Source: Acidobacteriaceae bacterium | GTDB taxonomy: Bacteria; Acidobacteriota; Terriglobia; Terriglobales; Acidobacteriaceae | DNA: 64,000 nucleotides | NCBI GenBank assembly: GCA_025360645.1 | Contig: JANYBT010000044.1 | Coordinates: forward strand, 1-64,000 | Reading direction: 5' to 3' | Part shown: piece by piece, positions 50,759 through 58,662 of the stretch | Layout: each line of letters opens with the position of its first letter | Position numbering within the stretch: position 1 is the first letter of the stretch | The notes under the pieces: generated by a model | Told to the model about the DNA's origin: nothing | What the model saw: only the letters and a program-made list of their open reading frames with translations | Databases searched by the model: none | Translations under genes and position numbers: made by a program

Positions 50759-51967
50759 CTAGTGCGTGCCCGCACCCAGCGTGAAAATCGGCAGGTAAAG
50801 CGAAATCAGAACCCCGCCGACAAACACTGCCATGAAGATGAGCAGCACCGGTTCGATCAGCGCCATCGCCGCACCCAGCGCGGTCTGCACGTCTTCCTCG
50901 TAGAATTCAGCCACCGATCCCAGCATCGCTGGCAGTGCCCCGGTGGACTCGCCAACCTCGATCATCTCCACTGCCAGGTCTGGGAAAACCTTCGTCGCCT
51001 CCAGGCTTTTGGCCAGACTCTGACCTTCCTTCACCCGTCGCGCCGCTGTCACCACGCTGTTCAGGATCTTGCGGCTGCCCATGGACGCGCCCGCCGTCTG
51101 CATGGCTGGAACCAGCGGTAGTCCGCCCTGCAGCAACGTCGCTAGAATTCGGGAGAAATTTGCCACCTGATACTTCAGCCGGATCCCCCCCAGCAAGGGA
51201 AGTGAAAGCAGTATGCTGTCCAATGCTTCCGCCCCGGTATCGGTCTTGCCCCAGCGCCACAACAGCAGCGCGGCAATCACCAGCGCCGGCAGGGCATACA
51301 CTGCATACTTCTGCGACGCCACTCCCACCGCCAGCATGAACACCGTGATGGCCGGAAGCTTCGCGCCCAGGCTGTCGAACAATTTGGCAAACTCCGGCAC
51401 TACGTACGTCACCAGGAACACCACCATGATCGACACGAAGGTCACCAGTAGCGCCGGATACACCAGCGAAACCGCCAACTTCTTCTTGAACGTCATCGCC
51501 ATCCGCTGGTAGGCGATGTAGCGGGTCAGCACTTCTTCCATGTTGCCGCTCTTTTCGCCCGCCAACAGCGTCGTGGTGTACATCTTGGGAAACAGGCCCT
51601 GCGCCGCGAACGCGTCCGACAGCATTTCTCCACTCTTCACCCGGTCGCGCACGTTTTCCAGCAGCGATGCCAGGTACACATCCTTTTGCCGTTTGATCAA
51701 CAATTCCAGCGAGGTCAGAATCGGCAACCCCGCCTTGATCAGAGTCAAAAATTGCTGGTTGAACACGATGAAGCCCGACTGTTTCAGGTGGCCCCGCCGC
51801 CCCAACGAAAAACCCTTCGCCGAAAATACTCCCTGGGGCTTGACCCAGTACACCAGGTAGCCTTGCTGCACGTACCGGTCGTGCACTTCGGCCATCGAAT
51901 AACCACGATCCACCTGCTCCAGCAGGTGACCCCGTTCGTCCGCGACCTTGACTAGAAATTCCGCCAT
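50759..51967 (-). CDS. GspF/PilC-type inner-membrane platform protein
   Basis: 402 residues with two T2SSF domains, each followed by TM helices (VSLVYPALLVTFVSIMVVFLVTYVVPEF, and AMALIEPVLLIFMAVFVGGVLISLYLPIF at the C-terminus). QQFLTLIKAGLPILTSLELL and NFSRILATLLQGGLPLVPAMQTA are the duplicated GspF signature. It forms the rotary platform for GspE. First gene of the operon; its ATG at 51967 is abutted by four short tandem repeats. Confidence 0.93.
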   Translation of the reverse strand: MAEFLVKVADERGHLLEQVDRGYSMAEVHDRYVQQGYLVYWVKPQGVFSAKGFSLGRRGHLKQSGFIVFNQQFLTLIKAGLPILTSLELLIKRQKDVYLASLLENVRDRVKSGEMLSDAFAAQGLFPKMYTTTLLAGEKSGNMEEVLTRYIAYQRMAMTFKKKLAVSLVYPALLVTFVSIMVVFLVTYVVPEFAKLFDSLGAKLPAITVFMLAVGVASQKYAVYALPALVIAALLLWRWGKTDTGAEALDSILLSLPLLGGIRLKYQVANFSRILATLLQGGLPLVPAMQTAGASMGSRKILNSVVTAARRVKEGQSLAKSLEATKVFPDLAVEMIEVGESTGALPAMLGSVAEFYEEDVQTALGAAMALIEPVLLIFMAVFVGGVLISLYLPIFTLGAGTH

Positions 51968-52030
51968 GATTGTAACAAGTTACGATTTCAACAAGCTACG
52001 ATTGCAACAGTTACGATTGCAACAATTTAC
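51968..52030. repeat. Four 15-16-bp tandem repeats abutting the gspF start codon
   Basis: Units of consensus GATTGCAACAAGTTAC in plus orientation at 51968-51983, 51984-51999, 52000-52014 and 52015-52030 directly upstream of the ATG. They resemble the array before pilM in having GATT...AAGTT. No Shine-Dalgarno is visible, so the array occupies the whole initiation region. Confidence 0.9.
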
Positions 52031-52191
52031 GCGCTACTAATTCCAGTTTAACACCGCCCCAGCGAGCCTTCCGCATCGTCTGCGTCCTCCGTGATCAATT
52101 GGTTTGCCTTACCCCGTGTCCCCCGTGTTCTCTGTGTTGATCTTCCGCTTTTCCTCAGACATTCCTCGATCCGCAAATGCAAAACCCAAAT

Positions 52192-52854
52192 TCACTGCCG
52201 CGCCATTCCTTCCACCACTTCCACCCCTGGGGGAGCAGCAAACTCGAAATCTGCGTCTTTGACGGCGATGTTCTCCTGCTGGTTGCTGAAGCGATACTCG
52301 GTAGTGGCCTCGTCTCCGCCCATCACCACGATGCGTGCGATTTCGCCCCCCGCAGTCACCTCCAGCAGCACCTGGTTTACTCGCTCCGCCAGGAACTTGG
52401 GCACCCCGCGCAGCACCACGTTGCCAGGTACTTTCGGCACTTCATCCGCAGCTATAGAGATTCCCTGTAACTCATTCTCCAGCTTCGTCTTGCCGAGCAA
52501 GAATGCCAGCGGCGAGCGCAGGTCGTCCAGCTTCCGCGCATCCATTCTCCGCGCCTGTCGATCCCCGGGCAGGTAGAACCACGCCGCCTTTCCATCGCTC
52601 ACAAACAGCTTCTCTCTGGGAGAACGGTATTCCCACCGCATCTTGCCCGGTTTTTTTAGCCACAGGGTTCCAGTCTCGGTACGTTCCACTCCCGCCCCGC
52701 GATACGACTCGGTGAAATCGGCGCGCAGCGTCTTGATTCGGTTGTAGTGCTGGTCCACCGCCTGCGCCAGTGGATGGACGTCGGTCGCCTCCACCGCCCC
52801 GCTGGCGAGGCCACCCGTGACCAGCGCGATCCAGATGAAGCGTGCCCTTATCAT
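52192..52854 (-). CDS. lolA: LolA-like outer-membrane lipoprotein carrier protein
   Basis: 220 residues from the ATG at 52854, giving signal peptide MIRARFIWIALVTGGLASGAVEA; the frame is open 18 codons further upstream. TLRADFTESYRG, GTLWLKKPGKMRWEYRSPREKLFVSDGKAAWFYLPGDRQ and DLRSPLAFLLG are classic LolA motifs lining the lipid-binding half-barrel. LolA shuttles lipoproteins across the periplasm. It lies upstream of the pilus operon on the same strand, separated by about 220 bp that contain the tandem repeats. Confidence 0.87.
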   Translation of the reverse strand: MIRARFIWIALVTGGLASGAVEATDVHPLAQAVDQHYNRIKTLRADFTESYRGAGVERTETGTLWLKKPGKMRWEYRSPREKLFVSDGKAAWFYLPGDRQARRMDARKLDDLRSPLAFLLGKTKLENELQGISIAADEVPKVPGNVVLRGVPKFLAERVNQVLLEVTAGGEIARIVVMGGDEATTEYRFSNQQENIAVKDADFEFAAPPGVEVVEGMARQ

Positions 52855-53029
52855 GCCCTTGCCTTTGTCATGCTCATCTTCGGTTGGATGCCCCGTTGGT
52901 GCGAACACCCAATCCTGATATTGATTGTAGTGCTGTGGCAGCCGGGGGACAGCCGCGAAGCCGATTAGCTGGACAATGCACCAGCCGCGAAGCCGATCCG
53001 CGAGGGACGCCCAGCACCATGTGAGTCGC

Positions 53030-53788
53030 TCAACGCCCCCGGTTCCGATAAGCCGAGTACTGGTGCGTGCCGCCCGTTTTCTTCAGCCATTCGCACCGCG
53101 CCAACGTTTGCTCCAGCAGCGGGTTGTGATAAAGCACCACCACCGGCCGGGGATGTTCCGCGACCGAACGCCCCAAGTTGCCCATCACCTGACGCAGCCC
53201 CGCCTCAGGCAGCGGATTGAAAAGAAACAGCACCAGCGGCTGGTGCGGAAACTCGTAATCCCGCGCATCCGCACACACCGCTTCGAGGTCGAAACACATT
53301 TGGCTTCCGCTCTTGTACCCTGCGATGTTGGCTCGGGCAATCTCATGCAACTCCGGCACCACTTCCACCCCAATAATCTTCTGGAACGGATACTCTGCCG
53401 CCATCAGCAACGTCCGCCCTTTGCCCGACCCCAAATCCACGAACACAAACTTACTGCAGTCAACCTCAAGCGCCGCCATCAACTCATTCGCCATCAAATG
53501 ATGAAAGAGCGCCGGGTCCGTGGGTTGATACGGCGACAGAAAATGTCCGAGCAGCCGCGAGCGCCAGCTCACATTCGCGCTCGTTGTATCCACCCCATGC
53601 TCCCAGTCGAACTCCACATCGCCAAAGCGTTGCCTTCGTCGCCCAGGGGTTGAGTCGCGCAAAAATTCCCAAATCTCGCGGGCGAAAGCAGCCGACGTGC
53701 GCACCCAACCGGCGCGCGCACAGCCTTCCCGCCACCACTCTCGAAGTGCTCGCGACATCCTGATCTCGTCCGCTTCCATCGCTCGCAT
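53030..53788 (-). CDS. Class I SAM-dependent methyltransferase-like protein
   Basis: About 252 residues from the ATG at 53788; further ATGs at 53779 and 53758 make the start uncertain. FVFVDLGSGKGRTLLMAAEYPFQKIIGVEVVPELHEIA is motif I and its acidic strand-2 residue, typical of class I methyltransferases. ADARDYEFPHQPLVLFLFNPLPEAGLRQVM supplies motifs II-III. The substrate is unknown; an N-terminal helical part of about 80 residues precedes the fold. No operon partner is evident. Confidence 0.78.
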   Translation of the reverse strand: MRAMEADEIRMSRALREWWREGCARAGWVRTSAAFAREIWEFLRDSTPGRRRQRFGDVEFDWEHGVDTTSANVSWRSRLLGHFLSPYQPTDPALFHHLMANELMAALEVDCSKFVFVDLGSGKGRTLLMAAEYPFQKIIGVEVVPELHEIARANIAGYKSGSQMCFDLEAVCADARDYEFPHQPLVLFLFNPLPEAGLRQVMGNLGRSVAEHPRPVVVLYHNPLLEQTLARCEWLKKTGGTHQYSAYRNRGR

Positions 53789-53884
53789 GGTAGCAGCCGC
53801 ATGCGTCGCGGGTGGATGGCCTGCTGGTGCAACAAGGCAGTCCAGATTGGGCATTGGTGAAAGAGCTCGCGGAAACGGGTTTTA

Positions 53885-53945
53885 GTGGAAGAGCGGCGCT
53901 TCAGCGCCGCGTAACATCGCCGTAAATCTTACGGCCTTCAGGCCC
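53885..53945 (+). repeat. REP-like element, copy 1 (61 bp)
   Basis: Starts GTGGAAGAGCGGCGCT and contains the hairpins GCGGCGCT/AGCGCCGC (2-nt loop), CGTAA/TTACG and GGCCT/AGGCC. A second copy of identical length and orientation is at 55100-55160. Intergenic, upstream of the metallophosphoesterase gene. Confidence 0.85.
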
Positions 53946-54002
53946 GGGAACCCCGCCCGCCTACCTGCTCCCGCTTCCCGTAGAATAAACTTCAGCAATG
54001 GA

Positions 54003-54890
54003 TTGCTGCCCGACTGCTCCTGCTTGAACAACTTTCTCTCATCCAGACGCAATTTCCTGAAGTGCGCTGCCGTGGCGGGCGCAGGTCTGCTCACGGCCGA
54101 CGCGTTCGTGCTTGAGCCCAATCACCCCATCCTCGATCGCGTGCCCCTCACCTTGCCGCGCCTCCCTGAGCGCTTTGATGGCCTCACCATCGCCCACCTC
54201 AGCGATTTTCACTACGATACCTATTTCTCGGTCTACCCCATTGCGGCAGCGGTCCGCATGGTGAATGAACTCCAGCCCGACATCGTCGTACTTACCGGCG
54301 ACTTCGTCACCATGCCCGTGCTGCGGCACAAGCACATGGACCGCGATGCCGCCCGCGCCTCCCAGCCTTGCGCGGAAATCTTGCGCGGCCTGCGCTCCCG
54401 TCTCGGCGTCTATGCCGTCCTGGGCAATCACGATGAAGCGGCCGACCCCGACCTCATCTCCGACGGGTTGACTGCCGCCGGCATCCGGGTGCTGCGCAAT
54501 CAGGCCGTGCCCCTCGAACGCGACGGCAGCCGCATCTGGATTGCCGGTGTCGGAGACGTCCTCCTGCTGCAGGCTCTGCCCGAAAAAGCCCTGCTCGGCA
54601 TTCCCCGCGACGAGTTCGTCCTCATGCTCGCCCACGAGCCTGACTTCGCCGACTATCTCGCCAAACTTCCCGTGGACCTGCAACTCTCTGGACACTCTCA
54701 CGGCGGGCAAATCCGCATTCCGTTGCTCGGCGCCCCCTGGCTTCCCGACCTGGGCAGGAAATATCCCTACGGCTGGTACCGGATCGGAAAGTTGCAGCTC
54801 TACACCAACCGCGGCATCGGCACCATCCGTATGCCCGCCCGTTGGAACTGCCCCCCGGAAGTAACGCTGTCCACGCTGCGGCGGGGCTAG
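54003..54890 (+). CDS. Tat-exported metallophosphoesterase
   Basis: About 295 residues. SSRRNFLKCAAVAGAGLLTADAF is a twin-arginine signal, so the folded enzyme is exported. The calcineurin-like metal motifs are present in order: LSDFHYD (D-x-H), VVLTGDFV (GD), VLGNHDE (GNHD), MLAHEPDF and SGHSHGGQ (GHxH). This is the YkuE-like group of membrane-associated phosphodiesterases. The start is uncertain: TTG at 54003 was used and TTG at 54024 is possible; the ATG at 53998 is out of frame. The gene is bracketed by two REP-like elements, and its stop codon lies at the junction of a 45-bp repeat array. Confidence 0.83.
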   Translation: MLPDCSCLNNFLSSRRNFLKCAAVAGAGLLTADAFVLEPNHPILDRVPLTLPRLPERFDGLTIAHLSDFHYDTYFSVYPIAAAVRMVNELQPDIVVLTGDFVTMPVLRHKHMDRDAARASQPCAEILRGLRSRLGVYAVLGNHDEAADPDLISDGLTAAGIRVLRNQAVPLERDGSRIWIAGVGDVLLLQALPEKALLGIPRDEFVLMLAHEPDFADYLAKLPVDLQLSGHSHGGQIRIPLLGAPWLPDLGRKYPYGWYRIGKLQLYTNRGIGTIRMPARWNCPPEVTLSTLRRG

Positions 54891-55013
54891 CCGTCTCGGG
54901 AAAGTGACCGCCTGTTTCCGCTGCGACGCGGCTAAGCGTCTCGGTAAAGTGACCGCTTGTTTCCGCTGCGGTGCGGCGAAGCGTGTCGGGAAAGTGACCG
55001 CCTGTTTCCGCAA
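54888..55013. repeat. 45-bp tandem repeat array (2.8 units) starting at the metallophosphoesterase stop
   Basis: Units at 54888-54932, 54933-54977 and a partial third to about 55013. Each contains CTCGG(G/T)AAAGTGACCGC and TGTTTCCGCTGCG. The first unit begins with the stop codon TAG; the last codons of the gene resemble the unit's 3' end. Because 45 is a multiple of three, several frames stay open and encode 15-residue repeats, which I regard as fortuitous. Confidence 0.85.
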
Positions 55014-55099
55014 GGGCTGGGGGGTTGGTTTGGGTTCTGATGGAAGAGCGCGCTTTAGCGAAAGGAAGGGCGGCGGCCAAGCGTGGGGTTAGGGTCTTG

Positions 55100-55160
55100 G
55101 TGGAAGAGCGGCGCTTTAGCGCCGCGTAACGTCGCCCAAAATTCGAGGGCCTTTAGGCCC
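55100..55160 (+). repeat. REP-like element, copy 2 (61 bp)
   Basis: Starts GTGGAAGAGCGGCGCT and ends GGCCTTTAGGCCC, same length and order of hairpins as copy 1. A degenerate fragment (TGGAAGAGCG then CGCTTTAGCG) is at 55041-55060. The 3' hairpin loop supplies the stop codon of the AbrB-type gene on the minus strand. Confidence 0.85.
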
Positions 55161-55422
55161 CGTCTGTGCCAAGCGTCTGCCCAATCCGCTCCGAGCGCAC
55201 TTCCTCAAGAACGCTTCCAAAGTTGGCGCCGGGTTCCGCGGTTCCCTGATGGACCCACAGACCATCCACCTTGACCATGGACGCCCGCTGCTCGATACGC
55301 TTGATGAGTACGCCCTCGGGCTGTTCAACGGCTTCCAGCGCGCAGTCCGGCCGAAAGCCCAACCGCTCTCGCAGAGGTTTGGGTATTAGAATCCGCCCGG
55401 CTTTGTCTATCTTGAGATCCAT
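55153..55422 (-). CDS. AbrB/SpoVT/MazE-type DNA-binding protein
   Basis: 89 residues from the ATG at 55422, preceded by ACAGGA; an ATG at 55446 would add eight residues. MDLKIDKAGRILIPKPLRERLGF is the swapped-hairpin AbrB fold, usually a DNA-binding autorepressor or antitoxin. The second half (VDGLWVHQGTAEPGANFGSVLEEVRSERIGQ) is a short tail that in antitoxins would bind a toxin. No toxin gene adjoins it; instead the upstream partners are the polyproline ORF and the two-TM protein. The last two codons and the stop are contributed by REP-like copy 2. Confidence 0.8.
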   Translation of the reverse strand: MDLKIDKAGRILIPKPLRERLGFRPDCALEAVEQPEGVLIKRIEQRASMVKVDGLWVHQGTAEPGANFGSVLEEVRSERIGQTLGTDGA

Positions 55423-55450
55423 ACCATTTCCTGTCCGGTAGCGCATGGTC

Positions 55451-55558
55451 CTATTTCTTCTTCGGGGGTGGTGGAGGAGGAGGTGGCGGCGGTGGCGGCG
55501 GTGGTGGCAACGGCCTGCTCAGCGGAGGCCAGGTCTTGTTAAAATCATTGGTCCTCAT
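55451..55558 (-). CDS. 35-residue microprotein with 15 consecutive prolines
   Basis: The protein is MRTNDFNKTWPPLSRPL, then fifteen prolines, then KKK. Its ATG overlaps the stop of the two-TM gene as ATGA, and its stop lies 4 bp before the longer AbrB start. This overlap pattern supports real translation. The proline codons are mixed (CCA, CCG, CCT, CCC), so the run is not a simple DNA microsatellite. A run of this length should stall ribosomes unless EF-P acts, which could tune translation of the downstream AbrB gene. It could also be a proline-rich ligand peptide. No family is recognised. Confidence 0.6.
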   Translation of the reverse strand: MRTNDFNKTWPPLSRPLPPPPPPPPPPPPPPPKKK

Positions 55559-56061
55559 GCGACCGAGGTTAGCCGATGCTGTTGCTGAACATAATCTTGC
55601 CACTTATCCATCGAGCGCTTATTGTTCGGGAAGCTGGTGCTGCTCTTTGAAAGGTCAGCTTCTTTCTCTTCCAGTTCGTGCAGAGTGTTAGGCGCATCGG
55701 GAGAATACATATCGCCCCAGAGCGCCTTGTACTGGTCCGCCAACCTATTCCACCGAAAATGGAGATCCGCGTAATCCGTCGAGCGCTTTTGATTCTGCTG
55801 AACCAGAGAGAAAACACTTATTGCGGCAGCCAAAAGCGCGAATGCTAATCTCATCCACTGGTACTCAGGCGGAAGCGAGGTCGCCAGGAGAGCGGTCACC
55901 GCCCCCGAAGAAAACAACAGGGTCAACCATGTGAGGACCTTCTGCTCGGTCTGGGAGCGTCCAGACAGGTCGGCAAAATAGTTCGCCCTGACCTCTGCCC
56001 CAATCCAACCCTCCCACACATCCTTCTGCTGCAACGCCGACAATTGGAGTTCCGCGACCAT
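55555..56061 (-). CDS. Two-TM protein with SLATT-like topology
   Basis: 168 residues. An amphipathic N-terminal helix (about 1-40, GWIGAEVRANYFADLSGRSQ) is followed by two closely spaced TM helices (about 43-62 and 70-88). A long cytosolic helical part of about 80 residues contains TDYADLHFRWNRLADQYKALWGDMY. This order and spacing resemble SLATT domains, the 2-TM effectors predicted in nucleotide-signalling conflict systems, but similarity is by topology only. GGGAGG lies 12 bases before the ATG at 56061. It is the first gene of a three-gene unit with the polyproline ORF and the AbrB-type gene. Confidence 0.65.
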   Translation of the reverse strand: MVAELQLSALQQKDVWEGWIGAEVRANYFADLSGRSQTEQKVLTWLTLLFSSGAVTALLATSLPPEYQWMRLAFALLAAAISVFSLVQQNQKRSTDYADLHFRWNRLADQYKALWGDMYSPDAPNTLHELEEKEADLSKSSTSFPNNKRSMDKWQDYVQQQHRLTSVA

Positions 56062-56200
56062 GGTAAAAATATACCTCCCGATCCCGCCTGGTGCTACCGA
56101 AGTTTGAAGGCGCGAGCATCAAACTGGGCGATAGTCATTGAGACTCGCGGCGGGCTGCGCCAGCGATTCGAGGTGAACCCGGAGTTCCTTGCCATGGCTG

Positions 56201-56602
56201 TCAGCCCACTCCCTTGCCGCCTCTCACCATCACGCCCCCGGTCACAACCAAAACCACAGCCACCGCCCCATAGAAGTAATGCGGCAAAATTACCATCCGC
56301 AGCATCACCATTTGCACCACGAGCCATCCGGCCAGTACGCATCCTTGCGCGATCACCCAACAGCCATAACCGCCGCGCCGCCTCACGGCCAACCACGCCA
56401 CCCAGAAGCTCATCAAGCCAATCGCCAGTAGCAGAATTATTCCCGGAACCAGATAGGAATGGAACGAAGAGCGCGCCAGCAGGGTTTGCGGCATCTGCCA
56501 CGGCTCGCCTCCCGGATGCAGAAGCATGGGAATCGCGCCCACCATCGCCGTCACGCCGAGAAACACTAGCGCGGATACGGCCACCACCCGAGCAACTCTC
56601 AT
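56201..56602 (-). CDS. Small four-TM membrane protein of unknown function
   Basis: 133 residues from the ATG at 56602; the open frame runs about 97 codons further upstream into the next gene and is not supported there. Four hydrophobic segments are visible: VARVVAVSALVFLGVTAMVGAI, LVPGIILLLAIGLMSFWVAWLAV, CWVIAQGCVLAGWLVVQMVML and YFYGAVAVVLVVTGGVMV. A conserved-looking loop HPGGEPWQMPQTLL follows the first TM. I do not recognise a family. It lies 139 bp from the SLATT-like gene on the same strand, so co-transcription is possible. Confidence 0.65.
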   Translation of the reverse strand: MRVARVVAVSALVFLGVTAMVGAIPMLLHPGGEPWQMPQTLLARSSFHSYLVPGIILLLAIGLMSFWVAWLAVRRRGGYGCWVIAQGCVLAGWLVVQMVMLRMVILPHYFYGAVAVVLVVTGGVMVRGGKGVG

Positions 56603-56775
56603 TTCAATTCCGCCAGTCGCGCTCGCTCTCTCTCGACCGGCAGAATCTTCGGCGTATCCGTGCCCGGGCCGAGACGCCACAGCGTCCGGGCAATCATTCA
56701 GTACCAGACTTGTATCTCCACCACCGAGGCGAGTCGCGAATCCCCTTGCCCTCGCCAGGAAAGCCCCCCGCCCCT

Positions 56776-57447
56776 CTACTCGCTTGCTACCTGCCAGCCA
56801 TTGTCGCCCTTGGTCAGCGCCAGCGTCACTTTCGTGGGCTCTCCGTGATAGAACGCCGCGCCATACTTGCTGATCAGCGTTGACCGGTCCCACGTATTGA
56901 AGCCCTTCACCGTCGCTCCCGCAGCATCAAATAGCTCTCCCGCCGCGGTGGTGTCCCATTTCCAACTGTAGTTCACCAGGGCGCGGTTGGGATTTACCAT
57001 CGTGATCTTCGAAATCTCCACCAGTCTCCGTCGCGCCAACGGCACGCTGTAGGCTTCCGTCCCGTCTTTGTCTTTCTCTTCTTTCACTCCCGCCAATTGC
57101 TTTAGAAATGCTTCGCCCTTGGGGGTCAGGCTCACCGGAGTCTTGTATCCCACGTCTTTGCCAATCTTCAGGAATCCCATCTTCTCCAGCAGCCGGTAGT
57201 GCGGGTCGTGCGGTTTCTCTTCCACGCTGGCCTTGATGATCCCGGTGTGAAAATGGACCATCGCCGGCCCCTCGGATTCCAACGCCGCCGTGATAATCGG
57301 AGACGTCTCCTGGGTGGTGAGCACCCTGCGGCTCTGCAGCACAAAGTACGTGGCCACAGTCACAAACGAAACGATCAGGCAAATGATCAGCAGCAGCGGG
57401 ACGAATGATCCCCGGCGCTCTTCCATCTCCATCTCTTGTTCAAACAT
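56776..57447 (-). CDS. Membrane-anchored hypothetical protein
   Basis: 223 residues with a short acidic N-terminus (MFEQEMEMEERRG), one TM helix (SFVPLLLIICLIVSFVTVATYFVL) and a soluble domain of about 180 residues. The first part of that domain, HYRLLEKMGFLKIGKDVGYKTPVSLTPKGEAFLKQL, looks like a winged-helix fragment. The second part (VNPNRALVNYSWKWDTTAAGELFD, AAFYHGEPTKVTLALTKGDNGWQV) is beta-rich. The function is unknown. It precedes the four-TM protein gene on the same strand. Confidence 0.7.
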   Translation of the reverse strand: MFEQEMEMEERRGSFVPLLLIICLIVSFVTVATYFVLQSRRVLTTQETSPIITAALESEGPAMVHFHTGIIKASVEEKPHDPHYRLLEKMGFLKIGKDVGYKTPVSLTPKGEAFLKQLAGVKEEKDKDGTEAYSVPLARRRLVEISKITMVNPNRALVNYSWKWDTTAAGELFDAAGATVKGFNTWDRSTLISKYGAAFYHGEPTKVTLALTKGDNGWQVASE

Positions 57448-57559
57448 GGCATCCTCCGCGAATCACCCTCGACGCACTACCAGCAGCCTCGTCAAGCTAA
57501 TTCTCGCGCAGCACGTCATAGTTTGTTGTGACGTACATCACGTGTGAGTGTTCGCCAGG

Positions 57560-58564
57560 TCACAGAACGCGTCGAGGCACTCTTTCGTTCTTGCCTGAGG
57601 CCAGGCTGCGGTACGCCGCATCCAGCACTTCCTGGTTCTGCCAGCCCTCCACGCCAGGCACCGGAAACGCCGCCTTGCCCTCGACCGCGGCCGCAAACGC
57701 GTCCACCTGCCGGGCATACGCCAACTGGTTCCACACGCTCTCCCGCTCCACCACCACGCCCTTGCGAATGAGCTGAATCTCCACCGGCCGTTCGACTGTC
57801 AAGCCATCCTGCACGCTGAGTGTGCCCGCGTCGCCCACGATTTCCAACGGGGTCCGGTACTCCGCTCGCGTCGAAACCGTCACCGCGCCCAGCGTCCCGC
57901 GGGCGAACTTCAGCGCCAGCACCGCCGAAGCCTCCACGTCGCCGGAGTGATCGTCCGCCGCGCCCTGCGCCGCGACTTCGACCACCTCATCCTGCAGGAT
58001 GAAGCGCAGCGCATCAATGCAGTGCACTCCGACATCGGCAATGGGACCGCCCCCGGCCACCGCCCGGTCATACAACCACGACCGCGCGTGTCCCAGCCCC
58101 AGGTAGGAAAATTCCGAACGCACCCACACCGGCTTGCCAATCTCTCCCGCCGCGATGCGCTCCCGCAACCGGTTGGTGCTCTGCTCAAAGCGAAAAATCT
58201 GCGCCACCCCCAGCAGCACCCTCGCGCGTTCTGCCGCCTCCACCATCTGGCGGCATTCATGCGCGTCCATCGCCATCGGCTTTTCGCACAGCACCGGCTT
58301 GCCGCACTTGATCGCCACCAGCACGTCGTGCAAGTGCGCTGCATTCGGCGTGGTCACAAACACCGCATCCACTTCCGGTGAACGGCATAGGTCCTCCACC
58401 GAATCAAACGCCAACGGCACCTCGTACTTCGCAGCCGATTCCCGTGCCCTCGCCAAATCGCGCCGCGAAAGCGCCGTCACCTTGCAGTTCTGTGCCAGCG
58501 CGAAGCCCGGCATCATCCGCTTCACTGCATGAATCCCAAATCCGGCAATCCCAAAACGAACCAT
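57560..58564 (-). CDS. Gfo/Idh/MocA-family oxidoreductase
   Basis: 334 residues. MVRFGIAGFGIHAVKRMMPG is the start of the Rossmann fold, DAVFVTTPNAAHLHDVLVAI is the second nucleotide-binding stretch, and CGKPVLCEKPMAMD contains the EKP motif diagnostic of the family. GGGPIADVGVHCIDALRFIL carries the catalytic Asp/His region of the C-terminal beta-sheet domain. These enzymes oxidise or reduce sugars, inositols or related alcohols with NAD(P). The ATG at 58564 was chosen over the longer frame (58621) because it begins the canonical fold and has GGCGGG upstream. The substrate is unassigned. Confidence 0.9.
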   Translation of the reverse strand: MVRFGIAGFGIHAVKRMMPGFALAQNCKVTALSRRDLARARESAAKYEVPLAFDSVEDLCRSPEVDAVFVTTPNAAHLHDVLVAIKCGKPVLCEKPMAMDAHECRQMVEAAERARVLLGVAQIFRFEQSTNRLRERIAAGEIGKPVWVRSEFSYLGLGHARSWLYDRAVAGGGPIADVGVHCIDALRFILQDEVVEVAAQGAADDHSGDVEASAVLALKFARGTLGAVTVSTRAEYRTPLEIVGDAGTLSVQDGLTVERPVEIQLIRKGVVVERESVWNQLAYARQVDAFAAAVEGKAAFPVPGVEGWQNQEVLDAAYRSLASGKNERVPRRVL

Positions 58565-58662
58565 GACCCGCCTGTGTACGCGCAAAATTCCCAGGCCGAT
58601 GATCGACCTGCACTCTGGCACAGCCTACCATGTTGACTTCCAAACCCCGTTGATTTGTGTAG

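Noticed and set aside
54888-55013. CRISPR array or repeat-protein gene in the 45-bp tandem array
   Set aside because: Units are contiguous without unique spacers, so it is not CRISPR. The 15-residue repeats in several frames follow from 45 being divisible by three, and no frame has a good start signal.
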